Source of the DNA: Candidatus Anammoxibacter sp.
Lineage (GTDB): Bacteria > Planctomycetota > Brocadiia > Brocadiales > Anammoxibacteraceae
Reading direction: 5' to 3'
Length of the DNA stretch: 34,028 nt
Assembly: GCA_021777055.1 (NCBI GenBank)
Contig: JAIQZO010000089.1
Location: 1-34,028 of the forward strand
How positions within the stretch are numbered: position 1 is the first letter of the stretch; each line of letters begins with the position of its first letter. A model generated the notes under the pieces. That model did no database searches and was not told the DNA's origin. It saw nothing but the letters and a program-made list of their open reading frames with translations. Shown here piece after piece: positions 22,391 to 30,203 of this stretch. Position numbers and translations under genes: made by a program.

Positions 22391-23686
22391 ATGAATGAGA
22401 AAGATCAGAACATTTTGGGAAATATGTGGGTAAAGTTGGTAATCCTTCTTCTCTCTGTTGTACTGTTTTTCACAATCTGCAACTTTTTAAAGGGTATTTT
22501 GATATCTCTCTTTCTGGCCTTTACTGTTGCATATGTATTTGACCCGGTTGTTGATATACTTGAAACTAGAAAAAGGTTCTTAAAAAGAATAAAGATTCCA
22601 CGTTCTCTTGCTATCTTTCTATTATTATTAATTATCACGTTAGTGACAAGTGGGGTTTTGACATATGCTATTCCTAAAACGGTTAATGGCATACAACAGG
22701 TTGGAAACACATTGCGGAAAAGTTTTCCCGAATATAGGGCTGAAATTAGAGAGTTGATAGAACGTTATGGGGATAATGAACTTGCACAGTTTCTTAAAAG
22801 CAAGTTGGGGATTAATAATAACATTGAAGGATTAGAAGATGGTACTGAAAAGAATACAGATCTTCTTGTTGATCAAAATCAGGTAGCGGACCAAAATCAG
22901 GAAAATGTAGGACAAAAGGAGATTACTGCTATCCAGGATACGGACAAAGAGGTTGAGGACATTTCTCCTTTAGTAAACTTAAAAAAATATACTCCACAGG
23001 TATTCGCATTTGTTTCTAACATTACGAAAAAGATATTTAAGAGTACGTTTGGTATCTTTGGTATAATAATAAACTTTCTTATTTTTGGTGTTGTTACCAT
23101 ATATCTGTTAAAAGATTTTGACAATATAACCAGAAGCGCCAAAGGGCTGATTCCTTTACCTGCGCACGATAAAACAACTGAGATCTTTTCTAAGATTGAT
23201 GTAAATCTTAAGGAGTTTTTTAGGGGGCAGATTACTGTTTGTTTGATATTATCATTTATCTATAGTATTGGTCTTACAATTGTAGGGGTTCCCTTAGCAT
23301 TTGTTTTAGGGTTTGTCGGTGGATTTGGCAACGTTATTCCGTACGTTGGAACCATAGCAGGTTTGGGACTAACAGTTATTATAACACTTGTACAATTTCA
23401 TGACGTCCAACATGTTCTGCTTGTGCTTATGGTTTTTGGTATCGGGCAGCTTCTTGAAGGTACATTAATTACGCCAAAGATAATCGGCCATAAATTAGGA
23501 CTAAGTCCTGTTATCGTCATTGTTTCTATCTTGATATGGAGCCAGTTATTAGGCTTTCTTGGGCTTTTGCTGGCGGTACCGTTTACCTCAGCGGCTAAAG
23601 TCCTGATTGATGAGGGAATTATTAAGTATAGAGGTTCAACTCTTTATAAAAAAGCATCGTGGTATACGTCTAATGGGAAGAAATAA
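22391..23686 (+). CDS. AI-2E/PerM-family membrane permease
   Basis: The 431-residue protein has the AI-2E transporter (PF01594) arrangement. Two N-terminal membrane segments (LVILLLSVVLFFTICNFL and GILISLFLAFTVAYVFDPVV) and a third (LAIFLLLLIITLVTSGVLTY) precede a long soluble region (residues 100-205). Five C-terminal segments follow, including GGFGNVIPYVGTIAGLGLTV and GQLLEGTLITPKIIGHKLGLSP, a highly conserved block. The soluble region contains an acidic, glutamine-rich insertion (DQNQVADQNQENVGQ). Reported roles of the family range from quorum-signal export to sodium/proton antiport, so the substrate is open. It follows the ComEA-like gene by 8 bp. Confidence 0.9.
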   Translation: MNEKDQNILGNMWVKLVILLLSVVLFFTICNFLKGILISLFLAFTVAYVFDPVVDILETRKRFLKRIKIPRSLAIFLLLLIITLVTSGVLTYAIPKTVNGIQQVGNTLRKSFPEYRAEIRELIERYGDNELAQFLKSKLGINNNIEGLEDGTEKNTDLLVDQNQVADQNQENVGQKEITAIQDTDKEVEDISPLVNLKKYTPQVFAFVSNITKKIFKSTFGIFGIIINFLIFGVVTIYLLKDFDNITRSAKGLIPLPAHDKTTEIFSKIDVNLKEFFRGQITVCLILSFIYSIGLTIVGVPLAFVLGFVGGFGNVIPYVGTIAGLGLTVIITLVQFHDVQHVLLVLMVFGIGQLLEGTLITPKIIGHKLGLSPVIVIVSILIWSQLLGFLGLLLAVPFTSAAKVLIDEGIIKYRGSTLYKKASWYTSNGKK

Positions 23687-23770
23687 GAATAAATTCATTC
23701 ATTTTGAGTCTGCGTTGTCCGGTTAGGTATTTGCTTGGCATATATAGACGCTAACATCCTGTGACTATAA

Positions 23771-23883
23771 TGCCTAAATTGCCTAAAATGAGCTAAAATT
23801 ATAGAATTTTATTTATTATTATTAAAATAAGAAACAACACTACAAATTTTAGGCACTCTAAGTAATTTAGGTATTTAGGCAAT
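23771..23883. repeat. GCCTAAA-type inverted element
   Basis: The left end (TGCCTAAATTGCCTAAAATG, then GCTAAAATTATAG) resembles the tandem elements at 7854-8112. The right end (TTTAGGTATTTAGGCAATT) is its inverse, making an imperfect ~113-bp palindrome that could fold like a miniature transposable element. A 12-bp palindrome ACACTATAGTGT follows at 23889-23900. No gene is visible in 23687-24105. Confidence 0.7.
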
Positions 23884-24105
23884 TCTATACACTATAGTGT
23901 AAAAAAATATCCATAAATATGGATCATTATTGCACCGCAAAAGGCTAACCGGGCAACACTGAATTTGAGTAAAATTTTTGAAATTTAATATTTTTCAGGT
24001 TTAATTTTAATCTTGGTATTTTAATCTTGGTATGGTAATAGTACCTTGAGGTAAGATATTTTCGAATTAAACTATACAACATTTTCATAAAAAAAAGGGG
24101 GGATA

Positions 24106-25293
24106 ATGGTGTTCTCAAGGATGGCTCGTGAGGTGCAATCTTCTGCAACTATTAAGATAAGTACTAAAGTAAAGCTCATGCGTGCAAAAGGGATAGATAT
24201 CATTGGGTTTGGAATGGGCGAGCCTGACTTTACCACACCTGATAATATCAGGAATGCAGGAATTAAGGCCATTAATGATGGCATGACAAAGTATACTCCA
24301 ACTTCCGGTACAATGGAACTGAAAGAGGCCATATGTGAAAAACTAAAAAACGAAAATAAGCTGGAGTATTCTCCTGATCAGATAATGACCTCCTGCGGAG
24401 CAAAACAGTCTGTTTGCAATGTGATACTTGCCCTTTGTGACAAAGGTGATGAAGTTATTATACCGTCTCCTTATTGGGTTAGTTATTCTGAACAGGTGGT
24501 TATGGCGGGTGCTAAACCTGTTTTGGTGCATGCTGATGATAGTACCGATTTTAAGGTATCTCCAGATGATATAAAAAAGGCTATTAATAACAATACTAAA
24601 CTTTTAGTCTTAAATAGCCCATGTAATCCTACTGGTACAGTTTATTCACCTGCGGAACTAAAGGAGATAGTTTCGTGCGCAATTGATAATGGAATTTATG
24701 TGATATCTGATGAGATATATGAAAATATCGTTTATGACGGTACTAAGGCCGTCAGCCCTGCCAGCTTTGGACCAGAATTCATGGATAAGGTAATAACGGT
24801 TAACGGTTTTTCAAAATCATTTGCCATGACCGGCTGGCGTTTAGGTTATGCAGCAGGTAGAGGGGACATTATTCGAGAAGCAATAAAACTGCAGGATCAT
24901 TTTACATCAAGTACCAGTTCTATTACTCAAGTTGCCGGTGTAGAGGCATTAAAGGGTCCACAGGATTTTATAAAGGTGATGGTTGCTGAATTTGATAAGA
25001 GGCGACAGTTTATAACGCAGAAATTAAATAGCCTTGATGGCATTAGTTGTGTTATACCAAAAGGGGCATTTTATGTTTTCCCGAAAATTTCAGGCCTTTT
25101 TGGGAGAAAAATAGACGGGGAGATGGTCCATGATTCGGAATCATTGGTTAACACTCTCATTGACAAGGCAAATATTGCCTTTGTTCATGGGAAATCATTC
25201 GGGTCAGATGATCATGTGCGTATCTCTTATGCAACGTCCATGGAAAATATTGTAGAAGGGATGAAAAGGCTTGAAAATGTGCTTGCAAAATAG
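24106..25293 (+). CDS. aspC: Aspartate aminotransferase, class I/II PLP enzyme
   Basis: The enzyme moves the amino group between aspartate and 2-oxoglutarate. The 395 residues show the fold-type I pattern: FGMGEPDFTTPDNIR, YTPTSGTMELKEAI, NSPCNPTGTVY, SDEIYENIVYDG with D202, and the PLP-lysine motif NGFSKSFAMTGWRLGY (K237). DHVRISYATS near the end carries the substrate carboxylate-binding arginine. It resembles the thermophile/AspAT-Ib group, which can also act on prephenate. A G-rich GGGGGG lies before the ATG. Its last 15 codons and stop recur at about 26546-26592 in a long direct repeat. Confidence 0.92.
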   Translation: MVFSRMAREVQSSATIKISTKVKLMRAKGIDIIGFGMGEPDFTTPDNIRNAGIKAINDGMTKYTPTSGTMELKEAICEKLKNENKLEYSPDQIMTSCGAKQSVCNVILALCDKGDEVIIPSPYWVSYSEQVVMAGAKPVLVHADDSTDFKVSPDDIKKAINNNTKLLVLNSPCNPTGTVYSPAELKEIVSCAIDNGIYVISDEIYENIVYDGTKAVSPASFGPEFMDKVITVNGFSKSFAMTGWRLGYAAGRGDIIREAIKLQDHFTSSTSSITQVAGVEALKGPQDFIKVMVAEFDKRRQFITQKLNSLDGISCVIPKGAFYVFPKISGLFGRKIDGEMVHDSESLVNTLIDKANIAFVHGKSFGSDDHVRISYATSMENIVEGMKRLENVLAK

Positions 25294-25643
25294 ACAATTT
25301 CTTTTTTAAGAGGCTAGGCTGAAGGTGAAAACTAACGTATCTGTCCAGCGTGTATTTACACATCCAGTCTGCTTACGCATCCATCCCTCTTTTTAGAGGG
25401 GATTAATAGCATCTGTTTTTAACCTATAATTTAATCAAAAAAGATAAATGTTTCTCTACTACCCAAAAGTCCCCTCTAGAAAGAGGGGATTTAGGGGTGT
25501 GTTATTAGATTTTGCGGAACAATTACAAACCAACAGCATTTCGCCTTTAAGCTTTTGTCAACCGCGTTTTGCCTTCAGCTTATCCAGCTGATTCTATTCC
25601 GTTTTATATATTCTTGGCATATCTTTCCCAATTCTGCAAGTTA
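25246..25643. repeat. Long direct repeat, copy A (aspC 3' end, intergenic, alr 3' remnant)
   Basis: Positions 25246-25643 match 26546-26943 at a constant 1300-bp offset, with roughly 90% identity by eye. Copy A starts within the last codons of the intact aspC and ends with a remnant of the alr 3' end on the minus strand. It contains two hairpins, CCCTCT-TTTT-AGAGGG (25385-25400) and CCCCTCT-AGAA-AGAGGGG (25471-25488), which may serve as bidirectional terminators. No intact gene lies in 25294-25710. Confidence 0.92.
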
Positions 25644-25710
25644 GGGGCTGTCCATCTAATTTATTGACAGCTCCTTATCTCATATGGATCTAAATGCATT
25701 GCCACTATTC

Positions 25711-26073
25711 TTATTTATCAAAACTCAAAGAAAGTTTTGTAGCTATTGCATTGAGTCTTTTATCGAACGTCAAAATGGGGATTCTTGTCAATATAGCCGA
25801 AGCAAGCAAGTGTATATCTATATACCCTAATCCTTTTCCCATCAATTGATTATTATCCATAAAAAGTAAGACTTCTTCATGCTCTGCCTGAACCGACATC
25901 GGTAGCGTTTGAAGTAGTGATAGGATTTCCACTCTATTCTTAAGATGTCCACAGGCGAGTTCGCCAACAATGAATGGATGGCAAGCGACACAACATTCAT
26001 TCAATAAGTTTATGAGTGTAGCATTCCCTTCTCTAAAATGTGATATCCAAACTGAGGTGTCAACTAAAACCAT
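25711..26073 (-). CDS. vapC: VapC-family PIN-domain toxin
   Basis: VapC toxins are metal-dependent RNases that cut tRNA or rRNA. The 120 residues hold the four acidic positions of a PIN domain: D5 (MVLVDTSVWISHF), E38 (VGELACG), D86 (GYIDIHLLASA) and D104 (LTFDKRL). Length is typical. The ATG directly abuts the antitoxin's stop, the usual coupled arrangement. The pair lies between two copies of a ~398-bp direct repeat that separate aspC from alr. The frame is intact, so the module is probably functional. Confidence 0.9.
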   Translation of the reverse strand: MVLVDTSVWISHFREGNATLINLLNECCVACHPFIVGELACGHLKNRVEILSLLQTLPMSVQAEHEEVLLFMDNNQLMGKGLGYIDIHLLASAILTRIPILTFDKRLNAIATKLSLSFDK

Positions 26074-26271
26074 TTATATGTTTCCTGTTTTTCTTCTGGG
26101 TATCATAGTTAATTTCTTTTCAGTACCACCCAATTTGGCGAGTCTTTTACAACTCTCCATGGAGATTAGAGCTTCTAGCCCCAATCTGACAAGAGCAGTT
26201 TTTTCATAAATGCCAGTTAATTTTGATGCTTTATCAATCAATTTATCTTCTATATTTAATGTTGTCCTCAT
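26074..26271 (-). CDS. vapB: VapB-family antitoxin
   Basis: The 65-residue protein starts MRTTLNIEDKLIDKASKLTG, a ribbon-helix-helix DNA-binding strand and first helix. It continues EKTALVRLGLEALISMESCKRLAKLGG and ends with a basic tail that would bind the toxin. GGAGGT sits 6 nt before the ATG. A perfect palindrome just upstream (26281-26292) is a plausible autoregulatory operator. Its stop adjoins the vapC start. Confidence 0.88.
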   Translation of the reverse strand: MRTTLNIEDKLIDKASKLTGIYEKTALVRLGLEALISMESCKRLAKLGGTEKKLTMIPRRKTGNI

Positions 26272-26280
26272 GATCTACCT

Positions 26281-26292
26281 CCATATATATGG
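26281..26292. promoter_or_regulatory. Candidate operator of the vapBC module
   Basis: CCATATATATGG is a perfect 12-bp palindrome ending 21 bp before the vapB start, overlapping the region before its ribosome site. VapB-type antitoxins usually bind such dyads to repress their own operon. Further upstream, 26408-26430 holds a repeated GTATGTATA word. The gap 26272-26893 otherwise holds only repeat copy B. Confidence 0.45.
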
Positions 26293-26545
26293 TTCTATAG
26301 GTTTACATTGTTATTACAAAATCAAAGAAATATTGGCATTGTAAATCAAAGATTTATGATACCGGCTTTTCTTAAAAAGTGGTTGAAATAGATGGGGGGC
26401 AACTACGTTATGTATGTATAAGTATGTATAGTTTATGCATGTTTGTCAAGAAGTTTTGTTTTTTTCTGATCAATATAAAGAACAGGAAAATATATAAAGA
26501 TATTCATTTTCTCCGTGTTCTGTCTGTAGTGGGGATTACAGTTTT

Positions 26546-26943
26546 AATATTGTAGAAGAAATGGAAAGGCTTGAAAATGTACTTGCTAAATAGACAATTT
26601 CTTTTTTAGGTGGCTAGGCTGAAGGTGAAAACCGACGTATCTGTCCAGCGTGTATTTTACACACCCCGTCTGCTTACGCATCCACCCTTCTTTCAAGAGG
26701 GGATTAATAGCATCTGTTTTTAACCCATAATTTGATCAAAAAAGACAAATGTTTCTCTATGGCACAAAGTCCCCTCTAGAAAGAGGGGATTTAGGGGTAT
26801 GTTATTAGATTTTGCGGAACAATTACAAACCAACAGCATTTTGCCTTTAAACTTTTGTCAACAGCGTTTTGCCTTCAGCTTATCCACCTGATTCTATTCC
26901 GGTTTATATATTCTTGGTACATCTTTTCCAATTCCGCAAATTA
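26546..26943. repeat. Long direct repeat, copy B (aspC 3' remnant, intergenic, alr 3' end)
   Basis: This copy begins with a 15-codon remnant of the aspC end (NIVEEMERLENVLAK and stop) and ends inside the intact alr gene. The second hairpin, CCCCTCT-AGAA-AGAGGGG (26771-26788), is preserved exactly; the first is imperfect. Together with copy A it brackets the vapBC module. Confidence 0.92.
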
Positions 26944-28027
26944 TTTCGTATGGGATCGATTCTGTCTCTCTGGCTATAGACTCTATTGATATGGTTTTAT
27001 CCCCCTGACTACCAAAAAGCACAACTTCGTCTCCAACATTAACGCCTGGAATATCCGTTATATCTATATATGTAAAATCCATTCTTACTACCCCTGCTAC
27101 TTTTGCTATCTTGCCATTAACTAATACGTTTCCTTTATTGGATAACTGCCTCTTGTATCCATCGCTGTAACCTATTGGTAGGGTAGCGATAACAGTTTCC
27201 CTTTGCGCAGTGTATGTTCTACCGTAACTTACGGTATCTCCTTTTCTTAATCCTTTAATATTCACTATCTTTGTCTTAAGGCTCATTACCTGCTTTAAAT
27301 CAATTAATCGTGGCAAATATTGTGAAGCATACATTCCATAGAGGCTTATTCCGGGGCGTATGGCATTAAACAGCAGAGGATTCTTTAATATTATACTGCT
27401 GTTATCGGTATGTTTTATGGGTATAAAGATGTTATGAGATTCCAGTGCAGAAATTACCCCATTAAAAAGAGTTATCTGTTCTTTAACTGTATCCATATCG
27501 CTCCCGTCTGAACTGGTAAAATGGGTAAAAATGCCGTCAATTGATATGTTTTCCAGTTCATTGATCTTCCTTATAGTCTCTACTGCTCCGGTTGCTTTGA
27601 TTCCAAAACCGCCCATTCCCGTATCTATTTTTATATGAACTCTATGTTTTTTTCTTAGATCAGCAGAACTGTAAGATTGTAAAATGTGTGATGATATTCC
27701 CTTTGCGATCTGATAATTAACGATGGTTGGGGTGATTGAATATTTTACGATGGTGTCTATTTGGTTTGGTAAGATACATCCAAGGATGAGTATAGTATTA
27801 TTTATCCCATATGCTCTAAGCTTCACAGCATCTTCTACAGTAGCAACGCCAAACATGCTTACCCCTTCATCTTCAAGCCTTTTGCTGACTTTTTCAATGC
27901 CGTGCCCATATGCATTTGCCTTAACAACTGCAATTATAGAGGTTCCTTTTCCTATCTTATTTTTAATGCTGTTTAGATTGTGCGCTAGTGCATCAAGATC
28001 AATCTCAACCCAAGTTGGTCTATGCAT
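26894..28027 (-). CDS. alr: Alanine racemase
   Basis: Alr makes D-alanine for peptidoglycan. I prefer the ATG at 28027 (MHRPTWVEIDLDAL), with GGAG about 10 nt upstream, over an in-frame TTG at 28045. The 377 residues have the PLP-lysine motif VVKANAYGHG (K36), RVHIKIDTGMGGFG, HTDNSSI, RPGISLYG, the catalytic tyrosine region LPIGYSDGYKR and MDFTYIDITDI. The last residues IICGIGKDVPRIYKPE lie inside direct repeat copy B, and a degenerate copy of this end lies at about 25590-25643. The gene converges on the vapBC/aspC region. Confidence 0.94.
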   Translation of the reverse strand: MHRPTWVEIDLDALAHNLNSIKNKIGKGTSIIAVVKANAYGHGIEKVSKRLEDEGVSMFGVATVEDAVKLRAYGINNTILILGCILPNQIDTIVKYSITPTIVNYQIAKGISSHILQSYSSADLRKKHRVHIKIDTGMGGFGIKATGAVETIRKINELENISIDGIFTHFTSSDGSDMDTVKEQITLFNGVISALESHNIFIPIKHTDNSSIILKNPLLFNAIRPGISLYGMYASQYLPRLIDLKQVMSLKTKIVNIKGLRKGDTVSYGRTYTAQRETVIATLPIGYSDGYKRQLSNKGNVLVNGKIAKVAGVVRMDFTYIDITDIPGVNVGDEVVLFGSQGDKTISIESIARETESIPYEIICGIGKDVPRIYKPE

Positions 28028-28369
28028 TGTAACTTTGCTCCGCAATTGCGTGTTCTTTTAATCTTCTAAAAAGATTGTAACATGATAAAGTCCTAATGTC
28101 GAATGTCATTATTGTAATTGTTTTTACATTAACGGTAAATTCTAAATGTTTTTATTCTTTTCATCTGCACAATGGTAAATAATCGTTATTTCTACATTGT
28201 AAAGCTTTAGTTAGTGCTGACAGGGGCAATCTAAAGAAATAACCCTATCATGATGAGAAAAAAAGAACAAGTTGGCTTAAAATTGGGGTTTTGAGATGCA
28301 ATTGTATTTTTCATCTAGATAGGTTGTGTTCGCTGGATTTTGCGTATAATAATAGTAAAAAACATAATA

Positions 28370-28396
28370 TTGACAAAGGAAATATAGCTATATAAT
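28370..28396 (+). promoter_or_regulatory. Sigma70-type promoter for the binding-protein/hybrid-kinase pair
   Basis: A consensus TTGACA (28370-28375) and consensus TATAAT (28391-28396) are separated by 15 nt, shorter than the optimal 17. Transcription would start near 28403, leaving a leader of about 110 nt. The remainder of the gap 28028-28512 shows nothing I can name. Confidence 0.5.
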
Positions 28397-28512
28397 CAGT
28401 ATGAATAACCGATAAGATAGAGATGGCGAATTTCAAATGTATAAATGGCTAAAATTTATATGTTTAACCTGCAATTGACGTCTGTTTTTGTAGCATATAG
28501 TTTGGAGATATA

Positions 28513-30162
28513 ATGATATCTTATCTTGTTAAGGACAAATTTTTTAAAACTATCTATTTTTTTGTTTTTAGTTTTATGGTTTTACCGTCCACTGCTTTCA
28601 CTGAAGGTAAAGAGAGCATTAAGGCCATATATGTACCACTTGCAGACCATTATGCGGGTATAGTCGCTTATGAAAAGTATAGGTATCATATGGAAAATGC
28701 TGACTATACTATTGAACAGATGAAAAGCTGGCCACTTTTACGTGCCTATTTTTTGTCTGGGAAAGCAGATATCGCTTATATTCTTTCTCCAATGGCGATG
28801 GACATGTTTTATGAAAAACCTAATTTTCGATGGGTGAGCTTGCTGCATAGGGATGGGAATGCCTTGGTTATTAATGATTTTGTGAACAAATTTGTTAAAC
28901 TTCCCCATGAACGTTTAAAGAGAAAACCTGACGAGAAAATTGCCAATGCGTTTGTAAGTATAAAGAAAGAACTTGGTCAGCATATTGAATGTGCGGTTCC
29001 TTCCCTTCTATCAACGCATACTGTGGTACTTTACAAATATCTCAAAGATTATGGCAAAAGCTTAAACCTTGGATTTGGTATGGACAAAGACGTGATTGCT
29101 ATTGAAGTTGCACCGCCTAAATCAGCTTCATTTATTAAGAAAAAAAATAGCCGTGGTATTGCTGCTAGTTTTGAACAATCACTTCCTTGGTCAGATATAG
29201 TTGAAACACAGGGTTTTGGCAAAGTTGCTTGGTATTCCAAGGATGTTATGACATGGCCCAATGGTCACGTGGAATGTATTGTCATTGCTACTGATGAGTG
29301 CATTAAGAATAAGAGAGATGCATTAAAAGAGGTAATCTATTACATTCACAAGGCTGGGAGAGATATTGAGATATCTCGCAAAAAAGGCCGAAGCGTAATG
29401 AAACGTATTACCAATATGATAAGGAAATATATCCCTGAACATAATGAGGAGTCCATCATTCAAAGCCTTAGGTCTGACCTTAGTGTGATTAATTATCGTC
29501 ACCTCAATGTGGACAAGGGTGGGTTAAAGCAAATTATGGATTATGCAGTAGAAGGTGGAATATTGAGATTCCCAATTGATATTGACAGCTTTGCAGATAC
29601 AAGATTTTCTACAAAGATTACTGACCTTAAGATATATAATGTTTCTCCAGTTAATTATAAAGGTATATCTGAGAAAATTACTAGGGAGACCAAAAAACGT
29701 TTGGAAACTAATGTTAAATTGCTTAGCAAACTAGTGGAACATCCAATAATCATTAATGCTGTAAAAGAGCGAAACTCAAAGAATGTGTTACTTAGCGAGA
29801 TAAAGGTGGTTGACCGGAAGTGGATTTCTGGAGGTATGCAGGAATTTGTAAATAATTTACTGAATAACCCTGTTAGCACTTTCTTACGAGATGAGTTCTT
29901 GCTAAAGGATGACTTATATACGGAAGTGTTTTTGTGTGATAAGCGTGGGGCTGTTGTTGGGGAAAGCCCAAAGACCAGTGATTATTGGCAGGGAGATGAA
30001 GATAAGTTTGTGAAATGTTATAACCGTGGTGATGGCAACGTATTTATAGGTGATTTAGAGTTTGATGATAGTACACAAAGTTATACAGTTCAGATATCTG
30101 TTCCGGTTAAAGATAATGGTAAAACTATAGGAGTTCTAGTTGCCGGGATACGAAACATGTAA
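28513..30162 (+). CDS. Exported NrtA/SsuA-like binding protein fused to a C-terminal Cache-like sensor domain
   Basis: The 549 residues start with a signal peptide (FFKTIYFFVFSFMVLPSTAFT). Residues 35-340 resemble periplasmic binding proteins of the nitrate/bicarbonate/sulfonate group (NMT1/NrtA-like): IKAIYVPLADHYAGIVAYEKY, SGKADIAYILSPMAMDMFYE and WPNGHVECIVIATDECI. Residues 386-549 resemble a single Cache domain: LYTEVFLCDKRGAVVGESPKTSDYWQGDEDKFVKCY, FIGDLEFDDSTQSYTVQISVPV and KTIGVLVAGI. No transporter permease or ATPase follows. Instead a hybrid histidine kinase begins 41 bp downstream, so this is more likely an extracytoplasmic ligand sensor than an import component. The ligand is unknown; nitrate, nitrite or bicarbonate are possibilities from the family. 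Confidence 0.78.
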   Translation: MISYLVKDKFFKTIYFFVFSFMVLPSTAFTEGKESIKAIYVPLADHYAGIVAYEKYRYHMENADYTIEQMKSWPLLRAYFLSGKADIAYILSPMAMDMFYEKPNFRWVSLLHRDGNALVINDFVNKFVKLPHERLKRKPDEKIANAFVSIKKELGQHIECAVPSLLSTHTVVLYKYLKDYGKSLNLGFGMDKDVIAIEVAPPKSASFIKKKNSRGIAASFEQSLPWSDIVETQGFGKVAWYSKDVMTWPNGHVECIVIATDECIKNKRDALKEVIYYIHKAGRDIEISRKKGRSVMKRITNMIRKYIPEHNEESIIQSLRSDLSVINYRHLNVDKGGLKQIMDYAVEGGILRFPIDIDSFADTRFSTKITDLKIYNVSPVNYKGISEKITRETKKRLETNVKLLSKLVEHPIIINAVKERNSKNVLLSEIKVVDRKWISGGMQEFVNNLLNNPVSTFLRDEFLLKDDLYTEVFLCDKRGAVVGESPKTSDYWQGDEDKFVKCYNRGDGNVFIGDLEFDDSTQSYTVQISVPVKDNGKTIGVLVAGIRNM

Positions 30163-30203
30163 ACAGGGAAAACATTAAAATAAATATTTAAAAAAATTAT
30201 CTA

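Noticed and set aside
28200..28260. Riboswitch (GEMM-like) near GACAGGGGCAATC
   Set aside because: Only a short resemblance is seen; the conserved loops and second stem are missing, and it precedes the predicted promoter.
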